The position numbers were made by a program, and so were the translations under genes. 64,000 nt of DNA, taken from Strongylocentrotus purpuratus. Lineage: Eukaryota; Echinodermata; Echinoidea; Camarodonta; Strongylocentrotidae. Numbering within the stretch: position 1 is the first letter of the stretch; each line of letters starts with the position of its first letter. The stretch spans positions 30,905,140-30,969,139 of the forward strand of contig NW_022145596.1 of NCBI RefSeq assembly GCF_000002235.5, given 5' to 3'. Of the stretch, positions 46,763-60,017 are shown piece by piece. The notes beneath the pieces were generated by a model that had not been told where the DNA came from, did no database searches, and saw nothing but the letters and a program-made list of their open reading frames with translations.

Positions 46763-46907
46763 GTATCCAAGGTCAGCTCCAAAGTTTTGAGATTATCCAA
46801 GTTACAAGAATCCTCTCTGTTGATCAGTTTATCTAGTTTGTACCTCTGAGCTCCAATCCCAGTAGATATCCATCTCACCTTTAAGAATTCATGGAACCAG
46901 TTGGTAC
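46763..46907 (-). other. ANKRD50 5' UTR part of the coding exon, with two upstream ORFs
   Basis: A pyrimidine-rich acceptor (TTTTTTCACTTCCAG, AG at 46,908-46,909 on the minus strand) precedes the exon. Between it and the main ATG lie two short upstream ORFs: ATGAATTCTTAA (46,892-46,881) and a 14-codon ORF (46,873-46,829). A donor-like AAAG|GTGAGA lies at about 46,878, so a tiny alternative exon is possible. Earlier non-coding exons must lie at higher coordinates. Confidence 0.55.
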
Positions 46908-48975
46908 CTGGAAGTGAAAAAATAGAGAAAAATAGATGGTGATATTATTTTTTTGAAACTCATTAACAAGCGCATTAATAGTAATAATAAAATATATTAG
47001 ATTTTTAAGGCGTAGAATGTGATGTGACTGGGTATGTTGGAGAGGGTCACTATACGAGAAGCAGCATTCAGTAATTTTTGTATTCTGATTTGAACAAAAG
47101 AGCATTTCCAAAGTCAAAGCATGGGTAATCTTCTCTGTGGCACTGTTAGGTATTTACTTATTTTATGAAATTCATGTATCAAACACAACTGGAAAAGGAG
47201 TAGGCCTACATGTAGAGAAAAATAGATTGATTTTGTTGTTAAAATCAGGGGTTGGCTTTTTCCTCATTTAAAAGAAATCAGATTTTTTGCAGCTACTCCT
47301 AGTAACATCAAAAATGCAGGACCGTAAGACTTTAAAAAATCATTGTGAAAATGAAGAATAGAACAAGGAAAGGTCCCCTAGAGCAGCTGACCCATGGGTG
47401 GAGTAGGCTATGAGTCACTATGGCAGCATCTAGTTGTTTGCTTTCAAGACTTAGACCTCTTCACAAGCTTACGCAGCACCCTCCCAACCTCTGCTCCCTC
47501 TTGTTTTATCTTCACCTATAAGAAGGATTATCCACTGATCTTCTTGAAAGACTTTGTTCTCGAGTCCTTAAAAACCTAGGAAGTTTTTATTGTTTGGTTT
47601 CTTTGACCACCTTAGGAGTACATTGAACAGGTAAGGTAAGCCCCCTCCTCCCCTAATCACAAATCTGATTGACACACAACTAAATATGTTCATCCGGGAT
47701 CCTCCCTACATTTATCTTTGTTGCGGTCGTTGCTATTGCTGCATCATGTGAGCTGGAATATTACAGAAAGGTTATACATGTACATGGCAAAGAAACCACT
47801 GCTCACGTTACATGTACATATACATGTACGTGTACATGTATTTGATCTAGACTGGCTCAGGTGAAATATCAAAAAAGTATCAATTCATATCATATACCAC
47901 AGTTGAACTGTCCCAAACCAACAACAGACTGAACTAAAATTGTATTACCCGATTGATTGAAAATCGTTTGGTTTTGAAGTCCATGTGGAGTTGGTCTGGA
48001 GGTGTGACTTTAGAAGTTAAAGTGGTCTTTCATGCAGGAGGGTAACAAATTTCAACTTTTATTAGCAATTGCTACATTACATTGCCTTTTGGTCCTGAAC
48101 AGAAATTTCACTCACTGTCTAAAATCATATTATTCAATAGCAGCTCTTTATCACTACATACAGTTACAGTTTCTCACGAGATTAAGAGGCAAAATTAAAG
48201 AACCCGCTCTGCCCCCATCTATTTTTTTTCCAATGCTGAAACGGCTGATATCCAAAATGTCTCATTACAGATCGCAGAATTTGGTACCAGTACTTCTTTT
48301 TTAGAATTGTGTACTTCATAGTGTGCCTATGTTATCCTCAAAATGGAAATTACATGTACCAAACCATCCCTTATTGTTTTGAGCTTGTTAACCTTTTAAG
48401 GTGCTTACAATGGGCTTACAATCAGCCTGGAATCAACTCAACCAGTACAAGTAAAGGTAAATCTTCTCTGGGAGATTAATGGATGAGTCAATAACACTCT
48501 TTATCCAAAGAACTTGTCTTTCTTGTTTTTGGGCGGTGAAGATTTACAGATCACATGTGCAATACCAGTCGAAATCAGGGAATGGGACAATTAGTATTGT
48601 GAATGGAATTCTAATATTCTAAAGTCTGTAATAAATAACTTAACTTTTCACTCAGTCTTCAAGTAAGTAGATACAAATATTCATCCAGCACTAATAATTT
48701 AGTCCTTCTTCAAATAACAGATGTATGCATAAATTAATATTTGTAACAATTATAATGAAATGTAGGCCTAGAGACAATATACATGTACCTTCATTCTAAA
48801 TCATAGACGAATAGGTCTACCCCATTAACTTGTTATATACTATCAAGATTATCTTTCAATCTGTCACAAATTTGGTAGCATAAAGTACCTTTTTGTTTAT
48901 TTGAACAATAATATTGAGCAACTAGTTATGTGCAAGTATACAGAAGAATGGATAACGGCAATGTGCACCTCTAAA
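46908..48975. other. upstream of ANKRD50: presumed intron or intergenic
   Basis: No coding gene. A cluster of TACATGTA palindromes occurs at 47,775-47,840. Confidence 0.5.
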
Positions 48976-49276
48976 TTACTGCTCGAGAACATCTGCAATG
49001 TGTTTTCAAGAAAGGGCACCTCAGTAGTGGCCAAATCACTCACACGACGACGCTACTTTACTGCTATAAAACATCTGCAATGCTTTTTGTCTCCAAAATA
49101 GGCACCTCAGTAGTGGCCAAATGTCTCTACATTTATACTGCTCGAGAACATCTGCAATGCTTTTTTTTTCAAGAAAAAGGCACAATCTCTGTACTGGCCA
49201 AAACACTCTACATAACTGCTAGAGAACATCTGCATTGCTTTTTTTTCAAGAAAAGGCAGTCTCAGTAGTGGTCGAA
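48976..49276. repeat. tandem repeat, about 80-bp unit, four copies
   Basis: Units start with ACTGCT[C/A]GAGAACATCTGCA-type sequence near 48,976, 49,059, 49,137 and 49,218. Each contains CATCTGCAATGC, a T-rich run with TTTCAAGAAAAGGCA, and CTCAGTAGTGGCCAAA. Units differ by small indels and substitutions. Confidence 0.88.
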
Positions 49277-49517
49277 CGTCTCATGCCCAATTCCTTGATG
49301 ATAATGAGCTAGGCATGAGTAACGGCTGTCGTCAAGAAGAGAGCATCCTGCTCTGAATAATTCAACGAGGACAACACACCGACGACGGCTGCAGTCCTAA
49401 GTTGAATGACTAGAGAGAGAGCCCTTAGTTCTAGCGAGGCTCCCCAGCCAGCCACGCTGAAGGAAGGATGGATAGGATGGGAGATGGGATGTGATAGAAA
49501 GGAGAAAGGAATGTTAC

Positions 49518-50090
49518 ATGAATCATTTCAGGATGCTATCAGGTTGCAGTCATGATGCAGCATATTCTGAATCGACTTGCATTGATCAAGTAAGGTAAAC
49601 TAAGGTGGAATAGTGGAATAGCAGTCCATCGACTGAATGACTTGTACATGTATGAGAGTCATATTGAAGGCCTACCTCTGTATAGTGAAGTATAGAATGG
49701 AATGAAAGATTTTATGAGATACAATGTAGGAAATAGAAAATAAAGTAGAAATTAATGTAAAATGAATCCTTTCAGTCTGGTTACAGATTGCAGTCATGAT
49801 GCAGCATATTCTGAATCGACTTGCATCAAGTAAGGTAAACCAAGGTGGAATAATGGAATAGCGGCCATCGACTGAATGACTTGTATGAGAATCATATTGA
49901 AGACCATTATATCCTACTGCCGTATACTGAAGTATAGAATGGAATGGAATGGAAGAATTTTATGAGATACAATGTAGGAAGTAGAAATTAATGTAAAATA
50001 AATGTAAAATAAATCATTTCAGGATGCTATCAGGTTGCAGTCATGATGCAGCACATGCTGCATCCACTTGCATCATCAACTTGTGTATTT
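49518..50090. repeat. tandem repeat, about 250-bp unit, 2.3 copies
   Basis: Units begin near 49,518, 49,764 and 50,012 with AATC[A/C]TTTCAG, then TTGCAGTCATGATGCAGCA, GAATCGACTTGCAT, CATCGACTGAATGACTTGTA, TGAAGTATAGAATGGAATG and TTTTATGAGATACAATGTAG. The third copy is partial. Non-coding. Confidence 0.88.
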
Positions 50091-52420
50091 TCACTCAGGT
50101 AGAATTTCAATACTTTCAGAGACATGTTGCAGCATCATGTATTAATGTGCATAAAGCTTATATACCATGATGGAATAATTGAACATCAAGTTAAACTCGA
50201 AGCATTCTTGGACTGACAGCTTTCAATGTGTATCATAGTTTTGAAGTGTAAAAGCCTAGTATAATGGTGACAGACTGACAGTCATGTTGCATCAAGTGTT
50301 TGCATAGTTGCAGCATATATAGGATTGGAACATACATGTAGCCTACTGTAGGCCTATTATGTTATCTTGCAACACACTTACACTCTGACCTGCATACATA
50401 CATGTACTACACCTACGCAATTGATGGAAGAACATTCAGTTATTCCATAGACCTCGGTGTGACTAGGTGTGTCTACAGTACTTCAAGCAATACTGTATAT
50501 AGCAAGTTAGCAACATCTTGCAAAAATATCACACAAATTGTGAACTATAGTCTGAACAGGGAGCATGCAATCATTTATTTCCATCAGGCAAGCTATATAA
50601 TACCACATGTATCTCAATTATGTAGGCCTTTGATGGTTAGAGGTACGTCAGTCTCCCCCACACCTCACCACCACCCTTCCCATCTCCTCTGGTCCCCCCC
50701 CCCCCTCCTCTCCCCTGCTGTCCTATTAGTATTATTCACATCTTCCTTACCGGCCCGCCCCTTCATTCCCACCTCCTCTGCCCTGCCCCCTCCCTCTTCT
50801 TCTTCTGTTGAGGTACATGCCACCATGTTGTTGTGTATCTTCATACTTATGAAGTTGTGCAGATATACATAATTTATGTACTGGGGTAGGCCTACAGTGC
50901 TGTGGAAGATCTAATCTACATGTACATGTACAGTATGTCCAACGCTCCTTCCCGTGCAATTTAAAGCACAATTAGCGCATTGATGTTTTTCTCTGAAGAT
51001 GAAATGCGCTATATTACAAGTAACAAGCCATGTGAAAAACCAAAACAAAACGGCCTAAAAACCCTCCATCCGGCAGGCGGAGGGCGATGACTTGTCCAAA
51101 TAAAGAAAAAAATATATACATTACATGTATATATATATATATATATATTGGCTATATTACAAGCCAAGGTAGTTGTTGTATTATTATTATTATGCAGCTT
51201 TCCCACACGTACCTCCATTGAAGCCCCCCCCCCCCCCTGCCTTCATAATGCTCTCTCATCATATCAAACACAAAATTGGTTGAAAAGGCAATTAACTTGA
51301 TTAATTGCTTTTTAATTGCTTTTAGAGCTCTACGCTCTAGCCTCTAACTAAGTGTAGAAAATGTACATACAGTAATCAAGAGACAGAACACAAAATTGAA
51401 CAGCAAAATCAATAATATGATTACGAATTATTTTTTAAATTACTGGATGGTGTTGGTGATATGAAAAATGATAAGTGCCCATATCTGCCAACATTTCAAA
51501 TTGAAAGTCTATTTTTAACATTCTTTCAAACATATGTTTTCAGAAAATGTGAAAATGTAGGGAATAGGATTTATTACTTTGTACATGTATACCACTAGTT
51601 TGAAAGCAGAAATTAGGAATCATTCCTCCAAAATAGGAATGGTTAGCAGATATGAGTGCCCAATATCTAGGATCATGATAATGAAGAGAAATAATTCCTT
51701 GCTAGTAGAATTAGGCCCTAGATCTATTGGAAAATATTTTGAATGATATTACATGTATGAAAAGGTGAAAAATAAGAAAGAGGGCACAAAGAGGAGAAAT
51801 AACACATAGAGGAAAAACAAAAGAAGACATTGCGAGGGGTAAAGAGAGTGAGAAAAGAACAGAGAGAGAATAAGATGTCAAGACAAGTTAGGCCAACCAA
51901 CAATCAATGTTTATTTCTCCTGGCCAGGCCATCCACCCAAGCTCAGCCGGGAGCTCTCGAGCCAGGCCATGCATTGACTGCCAGTAATCTGGCGATTCGA
52001 ATTACCAATGCGAGCATACCGTACCCACACACACCACTTTCTGCAATAATGTACCCGCATCTCCATTTCTATCACTTATCAGTAGAAATATGAAATGATA
52101 TTCAAAACGTTAGGAATATTTCAAATGCAGTCAAAAATGGAATAATACTTACAATTCAAACACAGATGGGAAAGTAAAACTATGTACTCCTTTATTATAG
52201 ATCCAATCTAAGACTCAGGGAACATGCGTTGATGATATCCTGTATAAAATATCCTGTAAATTCCATTCAAATCTGTATTGGATGTGCGGTGAAGGAACGG
52301 TTAGGCTCTAGCAAGTGCATGCTACAAAATGTTGTCTGCTAGTAACTGTGTGTGTCGGCAATGCAATGACAATGCTCATAATTTCCTATACATGAAACCT
52401 GCATGCAAGGTGTATGCAGG
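50091..52420. other. non-coding stretch
   Basis: No gene supported. Poly-C near 50,695 and 51,226, a (TA)n run near 51,130, and a CT/CCT-rich patch at 50,660-50,810. Confidence 0.55.
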
Positions 52421-52620
52421 GCTCACCTCCCTGGTGTATGCATGCATTGAACGTTGTGTGTATGACTCGTGTTGCTGTAAAGCTATCTTAGCCAATCGGA
52501 GCCTCGGGTTGGATGTGGTGGGTGTGGTTTCTATTTTGCCGGAGAGCACACGGGCGAATGAGATTACAGAATGATTGACATTTCGGTAGGTGTGTTGTTC
52601 GCTCGCTTTACAAAATCTAG
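52421..52620. promoter_or_regulatory. weak candidate promoter / first non-coding exon region
   Basis: A GC- and CpG-richer patch with a CCAAT box in AGCCAATCGG (52,490-52,499), a GGTGGGTGTGG GT-box, and on the minus strand a consensus donor GGAG|GTGAGC (exon end 52,427). Taken together this could be an ANKRD50 first exon about 5.5 kb upstream, but the CCAAT-to-donor spacing is short and nothing proves transcription. Confidence 0.2.
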
Positions 52621-55510
52621 AGCATTTCTATTCTTTTCTCTCTTTTTTTCTTGCGTTACGCTTTTTTTCATGATGAATACTGTTCGTTTGCAGTTGTTCA
52701 TTCATTGTACCTCAAACACGCCGTGAATAATAGATGTAGAGGAATGGGAAGAAAGAGAGAAGTAGAATAAAGGGAGAATAGAATTTAGAGTAGGAATAGG
52801 ATGTTCTGCTTGGCTGACGGCTTCTTGTAAAATTTTCTTGAGAATAGAAAGCTTCCGGGATATGAACAGCGCATCTCTTTTTTTCATTATGTTTTATATA
52901 GACCCGTTCTCACCACTCTTTGGCTAAAAAGGGAATTGGATAAAATAATAAGTCGTACAGATTGAATTAATAACCTTTGCCATCTGTGAACAAATCATTT
53001 CATTCAAAGGCATATTATGAAAAAATGAAAAACGTCCCGGCTTAGTTGTTTGGCCAATTAATTACCTTATTTGCCTGTTTCAGCCCTATTAAAGGACAGG
53101 AAATTTCCCCCTATTTATCGAAGAGCGGGGTGCCTAATTGCACCACATACTAGCAACAATAGTTTCTCCGTTTCAGGCAGTTGATATCAGTTCGAGTGAC
53201 TGACTAAACTTGAAAGAAACTTGTTGGGCATCAAAGAAGTTACCGGCTGTGTCCTTTCACGCCTATGGAGGCCAGGGCATGGTGTCTTAACAACAATGCA
53301 AGCACGCGGGACTATTGGCATACCCAGGTCAGGGTTATATACAGTGCACTTCCAAGTTTAGGTCACTCAATTGCGTCTGAAGTTCAAACACGAAAATATA
53401 AAGAAATATATTCGTATGTCTAAATATAGATACCTTTTATCTGAACTTCAAGATCATTTGCAGCCGTATGTTTATTATCACTATCGTTATTATTGTTATT
53501 ATCACTAAAGTATAATTATTATTATTTTATTCATTTATTTTTTATTATTATTATTACTATTACTGTTATTAATATCATAATCATTAGTTTCATTATTATT
53601 ATTATCATTATTTATTGTTATTTATTATTAAGATCATTTTTATCATCATATTTAACAACACACTACAATCCTCAAACAGGGGCGTTCAACTATAGGGTGC
53701 AGAGGGCAGTTTCCCCTCCCCCCCCCCCCCCCCAATACTTTGAAATCAACCGTAGGCTTATTATATTATAGTATATCATGATCATAATTATCCCTTCCCA
53801 TTCCTAAAGATGGACAGATTTTCCTGATATTCCATGAATTAAAAATAATAAGCATGTATTCATGGAGCAAAGCAAAGGGAAAAGGGCAATGCAAAATCAA
53901 TGATAAAACCAAACCAGATGACTCTACCTCAATGTGGCTAACTTGATTAGTGTATTGGGTGTACAGTGCTTGGCTCACCAGACAGCTTCCCAAATCCATT
54001 CAACGCGTGATAATAAAATGAGCTTGCGAGATAATCGCCTTGATCAATAAGTTCAAGTTCAAAAGTTCAAAGTATAACTCTCTGTTTACTAAAACAAACA
54101 CACTAAACAAACTGATTACTGACAGACATTATTTGAATCCATTTAAGGGGCCATGAAATCTCAACCATGCTACTTTGTGTCTTTGGATATCATATTTTTT
54201 GTGTGGATGTATCTTCAAACAATCAAACATTAATTAATTCGACACTAACAGACAAAAGTTTTTCAGTCCATACGAGTTAGCGATTTTTTTTTCTCATAAT
54301 TCTTAAAATCATAGATGTAAATCGAGTGTAATAATATTTCTCATCGCTGAAAATTAATCAATTCATCATCTCATGATCTCAAAATCAATATTAATTTTGA
54401 AGTTATATAAAGGAGGCCTATGATAACTTGTGATAACAAATACAAAAGCTTTCACCATTATAATAAATCAATTTCTGTTTGACTTGGATTAAAAGGTGTT
54501 ATCCAATTCATTGATAAAACTTATCGCTGATGATTCTTTTCCTGGACTTTACATTGGTATGTCCGGGGATGGTTTATAATCATTTTTTTTTATATGCCAA
54601 TGTTGGTGTCTGATACCAGATAATGCCTGTATAGTACGTCGATGTGGCTATAGTAAAGAACTTCAATTACCAAACGTATTAAAGAGATGAAACTATAGGA
54701 GAAGATGGTACTTGAGATGAAGAGTTTAATTGCCAGTATACCTTTAATAATAAAATGTATATATTTATTCATATGAAGCATAATAGGATGCATGTATAGA
54801 TTGCAAATTTTCTTGAGGGAAAATGGAAATTTCCCGTATGTTTTACTATATACAGAGCAATTGAGAAGGGACATCGCAAGATATGTCACATCATTGCCAA
54901 TTTAATATGCAACTTAAATCAGTGTGGACTTCATTAACGGTTTCTTCTCTACCCTAAAGATAATTAACGAGTTTTCCATGCAGTACGTGCATGGAATGAA
55001 TATAGACTTATACACGGCATTCAAAACGGTCTCTGTTAATTCGTTATATCTTTATAATAACCCAGACACGCGTGACGTCGACTAGGCGATGCATGGAACA
55101 GACAGATCATCACGATAATAATTATGTTTAATACCAAACGGAAACAAAGCTTTTAAGATCCACCCCCCCCCCCCCCCGAGAGTTTCCCAGACTCCACGTC
55201 AGCTAAAACAACGTAATATCGGCATGTATGTAAGTTATGTTCATTCAAAATCATATTGACTTTATTAGTCATGATTTTCGTCTCTGTGAGGGTCGTACCA
55301 ACACAGACCTCGTTATATTTACTTATGACACCCAAGTATTTCATCTCCAGGGCACCGGTTCTATTCATATACATCTATTTCCAATCGAACATGTTTTGTT
55401 AGACTTGTGAGATCCACTTAACCAATTTTTGGCTTCAAGTTCGGCAGGGTCTGTTAACATCGTTTGAATAGCAATCATAATTAATAATATAGGGGAAGAT
55501 AATAACTGCA
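52621..55510. other. non-coding stretch with ATT-rich repeat
   Basis: Contains a degenerate (ATT)n/(TAT)n region at 53,470-53,650 and poly-C near 53,717 and 55,162. No gene supported. Confidence 0.55.
53470..53650. repeat. ATT-rich microsatellite
   Basis: Degenerate TTATTATTA repeats over about 180 bp. The Ile/Tyr-rich frame across it is an artefact. Confidence 0.85.
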
Positions 55511-55517
55511 GTTCTGT

Positions 55518-55575
55518 GTAATAATAATAATGATTATAGGCATTTCTATTGCGCCTTCTATCTAGAAATTGATAT
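55518..55575 (-). mobile_element. SINE 3' tail fragment
   Basis: On the minus strand: GGCGCAATAGAAATGCC, then TATAATCATTATTATTATTA, the same TATAATCATTATT tail seen after the SINE at 58,765-59,092. The body upstream (higher coordinates) was not recognised. Confidence 0.5.
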
Positions 55576-58500
55576 CAGTATCATCATGTTATTGTATAGA
55601 ACACTGATGTTATTGGGTATTATGAAGGCCTATGTGGTTACACTTTTTTTAAAGCGTTGAACGTCATAAACTCATAATTATGACGAAACTTCTGCAGTAA
55701 TGCCATTGTGTTGCTAATGATTTTTTTCTTCTCCATATCTTTTTTTCCTCTCTCTCTTTTGTTCATGGGAATGTGGTTTTCTCACGAGTCCCTAGCTATT
55801 TTGTGTGATATAATTTTCGGCGTCCTCATACTGCTCACGTCCGATGCAATAGAAACAGGAGCTTGGGTCCATCTCCATTGGCAGTGGTGGCGGCAAAGCA
55901 TTATTCTAAAGCATCAAATCAGATTAAAAAGTTTATAGAAAAATCCTTCCACAAAACATGGCAAAACATAAAGGAAATATATCTCTCGGAGCTGACGTGC
56001 ATGAGGACACACCGTAGTCATATAATGGGGAAGCCTTCCTCCTCGTCGCCTCGACCCCCACCACCCCCCCCCCCCCCCCATAAACACCCTTGATTATGTT
56101 CACAATTATTCATTTAGGATATTGTGTGAGATATACTTAAACATGTTGTTAGTAAATATCGGATAGAGATATGACTATCGGAACATTCTCGGTGTACTAC
56201 ATGGATAGCAACCTGTATAGCTGTCGAACCCCTATAGGTCCAAAAACACCTGGCCTTTTTTTTTTAGCGTCGTAACGGAACTTCACAGCCCTGCATGAAA
56301 CCAAAATGCAGAAAACAAGCTCCCAATCGCATGCCATGTCAGAGTGTTATGGGAAAAAAAGAGATATCGAAGAAGTTTTATTGGTAGATTGGATGATAAA
56401 GATGTCTTTTGCCACCCTGGTATAGAAGTGTCGAAGTGTTGAAACTATATAAGAAAAAGATATACCACCATCGGCACTATGACCACAGGGGCAGTCGAAA
56501 AATCAGCACGTTTTGTTTGGCTCATTGGACTCTGTCACGGTCAATGCATATTGTCTCCAGTTTATATCTCGACTGGATATCATAAGAGTATGGCTCTTCG
56601 GGGAACCGAACTTGTCTGTTTTGTAAGTGGAGTTGATTATCACACCTTCATTCAACCCGGGGAGGGGTCAGGTAAGCACACCCATCGACAGGTGGTATCT
56701 AGTCTCCAAACTCAGACTCTCGCTGTTCAGAAACAATAGTGGCGTATCCATTACACAGGGTGAATTCGAGCCCCACCACCCCACCCCCTATTTTGCTCGA
56801 CAAGAAAATGATTCAATTCAATGCTTCCAATTAAATAATATTGGTAATTCCGATTTTTAGGGGGCTCCCCCCCCCCCCCCCCCCCCCAATGTTCATCTAT
56901 GTGAAGATACTTTGAGAGGTGTTTTGCTTTTAAGAGTAGGTTCTGGTAACAGGTCCAGTCTGCCTATATGGTCTATTTTATAAAGTGTTTACTGATTAAA
57001 AATAACTGGTATTCTTGGAAACTCCATCTTTAAATACATGTGTGTGTCCTTCTTCCGAAAGTTCATATCAAACCAGCCACAATCACTTCTTTCTATATTG
57101 GTAACTTATCCGCGACGGGGGCACTTGTTTATCATTCGGAAATCATTGTTGCCCTCTACATCAGCTCAATTAAAACGATTTAGTTGAGTAGACATAATTA
57201 TTTTACTGAACAATAATTCCAGGGTAGCATCCAGTGTGTTCTTGTAGACTAGCCTAGCCGAGCCTAGACAGATTCGGTACCAATTGTTTTGGTTCCCACG
57301 AGTGCTACTGTGATGATAATTTCATTTCCAAGATGATATTACACTCTGTTGATGTGAGCGTGTTACGCGAAAAGCATGTATAATAATAAATAAAAAGCTA
57401 ATAATGCCTTTAATACAATTTCAAGGTAGCACAGAAAGGAACGTTAAATGAAGGATGAAGTCCACACTTACAGACTTATCTTGTCTATATCTAGAATATA
57501 GCTATACACCATGGCTTGCCTGGGCTGGAGAGAAAACAAGGTTTCTGTTTGGATCAGAAAATGATAAGCTCATGTTTCATCTTTAACGGCATAATGGAAT
57601 GATCCAGAATTATCACTGTAGGATCCATTTATACATCGTTTGCATCGCAGCATGGTACATGCACCCGTGCCAAATACTGAATCGAATTTCAGCTTATTCT
57701 CATACAGAAAAACTTTACTGTACAAAGCATGGCTCATGTCAGCTTTCAACGTTATTTTTAGCAGCTACATGGACGTCTTTTAATTTATGCCACCCTGGTA
57801 TTACATAATTTTAGATCTCATCTGAAAGCGGTGCTAAAGACATTCAGAAAATTATTCTTTACTATAGCCAATCCAATGCGGGCAATGGAAAATCTGACTT
57901 TCTTGTCGGGTAGATGTTCCGCCATGGCTACAGCTGATGCCATTTTGCAGTTTGCTGCATCTAGTTCTTGATTCCCTGCTTCGTGGAGTTTAGATGTGAA
58001 ACATGTATTTTATTGATTTCTATGTGTTTTTCTACTTTTTAACAAAATATATTGAGATGTAGTTATTTCTAATCAGTATGCAGGGAAAAGACGATTGAAA
58101 TCGAAAGGAGGACTACCACAAAATATCTCACGAAATGATTCTTCAGGTAGGGGTACTACCATCAATATTACACGTTTTTATAGAAAATTAGCAAAGCTTC
58201 AGAGACGTAATTGGGTCTAAGCATGAGGTAAAATCGGTGTGCTAAGAAAATTATGGATGATCGAGCCTCATGAGCCCCCCCCCCCCCCCCCCCTCCCCCT
58301 CTATGGTTCCTGTCGGTGTAACATAATACATGTAGATGTATGTAATCATACATACAAGTCAGTGGTATATCCATTGATTTCGGGTGGAATCCTCTCCGGA
58401 AAACGGGGCAGTGACTGGATGACATGCAGTCCCGCGTACTGAGGACCAACTGCAAGTTATATTGATTTTGTCTAGGCCTTTAAACGGGATGGGGGCGTAC

Positions 58501-58764
58501 CCCGACTCAACTCACTAGTACTGGATACGCCATCGACAGGCCTCGCTGTGTAATCCAACACACATTCTGCTCCAGACAATACGATTTTTCGAACGATTAG
58601 AGGAATTAAGTCGGATTGAGGCGGAGACATAAGATCACAAAGCGTCTTAAGTCAATGTTTGTAATATAATCGGCAAACATAGACGTTTTCTGATCGAGAT
58701 TAAAGAGAAGGTTGAGTTCTGGGAAAGTTGAAAAAAATATTTGGTGAGCTTTTCATTCTTGTTA
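55576..58764. other. non-coding stretch
   Basis: No gene supported. Poly-C tracts near 56,063, 56,869 and 58,276. The 86-codon frame at 56,479-56,739 contains a donor-like TCAG|GTAAGCAC (near 56,672) but no recognisable domain. Confidence 0.5.
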
Positions 58765-59092
58765 TGTTAGCTAGTGGATAAGTCGCCGTACTGCGAACCG
58801 CAAGGTACGGGGTTCGGAACCGTGCTACATCACTAACCACGTTTGGCAAGACGTTAATCTATATTTGCCACACTCGACCCAGGTGAGGTAAAATGGGTAT
58901 CTGGCAGGAATTGATTCATTGAAATGCCAGAGCGCATTAATGGTAGCCGGGTGACAATAGCAATGTGGAGCGCAAGGGTGTCAAGTTATGCAGAAATGAG
59001 CGCTATACAAGAACTCACTAGTATAATCATTATTATTATTATCATTATTATCATTATTATTATCATTATTATTATTATTATTATATTCGAAA
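58765..59092 (+). mobile_element. tRNA-derived SINE, copy 2 (with ATT tail)
   Basis: tRNA-like head with a decayed A-box (TTAGCTAGTGG) and B-box GGTTCGGAACC. The body has TTTGGCAAGACGTTAAT, ATTTGCCACACTCGACCCAG, GTGAGG and GGGTATCTGGCAGGAATT, matching copy 1 at 4,515-4,748. The 3' part has AATGAGCGCTATACAAGAAC and ends in an (ATT)n/(ATC) tail. No coding capacity. Confidence 0.85.
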
Positions 59093-59099
59093 TATGACA

Positions 59100-59356
59100 A
59101 GTATGTACTACTGGTTGTGGACCACAACTCCATACCAGATTACCACATGTTTGTGTAGTCCCGTATACACATTTTTGTGTGTGTTACATGTTACTTTTAT
59201 ATAACAAGACTGTGCAAATTTCTCATCATTTTGATGAATTAAAAACTTCATATCAAACACCAATACGTGCTATACACGATCAACCTTTTCCCACTGCTTC
59301 CACACAGTTTCGTTCGCAATGGTATCGCAACGACCCGAACTCAACTTTATCTTTAA
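59100..59356 (-). mobile_element. TTAA-type MITE family, divergent copy
   Basis: In reverse complement it begins TTAAAGATAAAGTTGAGTTC at 59,356 and matches the family through ACCATTGCGAACGAAA, AAGGTTGATCGTGTATAGCA, GTATTGGTG and GTGTATACGGGACTAC. The far end (about 59,100, just after the SINE tail) is not clearly defined. Confidence 0.65.
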
Positions 59357-59961
59357 AAGATAGTGGGTGTTATAACAAAGGTCGCTTGCATATCAAAAGC
59401 GTGACTATATCGTGATGGTATCAAGATCATTGGATAGTAGACAAACAATCCCATCAAATGTTAATCAGAGATTGCTTCCAGTAATCCCCCAGACATGGAT
59501 CACATTCGTGGTACCACTGACGCGACTCTGCAAATATACCGTATAAACCCCCATATCGACCAACACTTCATTAACGGGCATGAAAAGGGCCAGTGGTTCA
59601 TGTAAGAACATCTTAATACATTAACCTAATAGACTAATCACAGTGGCATGATTGAGCATTGTGACTTTCAGTTGTAGTAATCAATACTGTTGAAAATGAA
59701 TTTGATATTCTGAGAAGGGCTGAACTGAAAGAAGAAAAACAAAATTAAAAAGGAATACCAGTAATATCCCTAACCACTCACTCTCCTTTTCCGTCACCTT
59801 GATTAGGCTGATATCCCAAACCATCTTGATTACGTTTACGTTACTAATTTTCATACTTTTCTTTACTAACTATAATAGATTAGTATACTCAATATTAGTA
59901 TAATTGTCATGTATATCATTCAACTTATAAATGCAGCGTGATTTCCGATTTCCGACCCGCC

Positions 59962-60017
<56 letters not shown>

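Noticed and set aside
48976-50090. CRISPR-like array
   Set aside because: Units are whole tandem repeats without unique spacers, and the DNA is clearly animal.
56479-56739. Coding exon with a donor at its end
   Set aside because: The GTAAGC donor-like site is present, but there is no convincing acceptor, domain or composition change.
58765-58830. Possible functional tRNA gene
   Set aside because: It has an A-box/B-box layout, but the A-box is decayed and the sequence continues into a SINE body and tail, so it is a SINE head.
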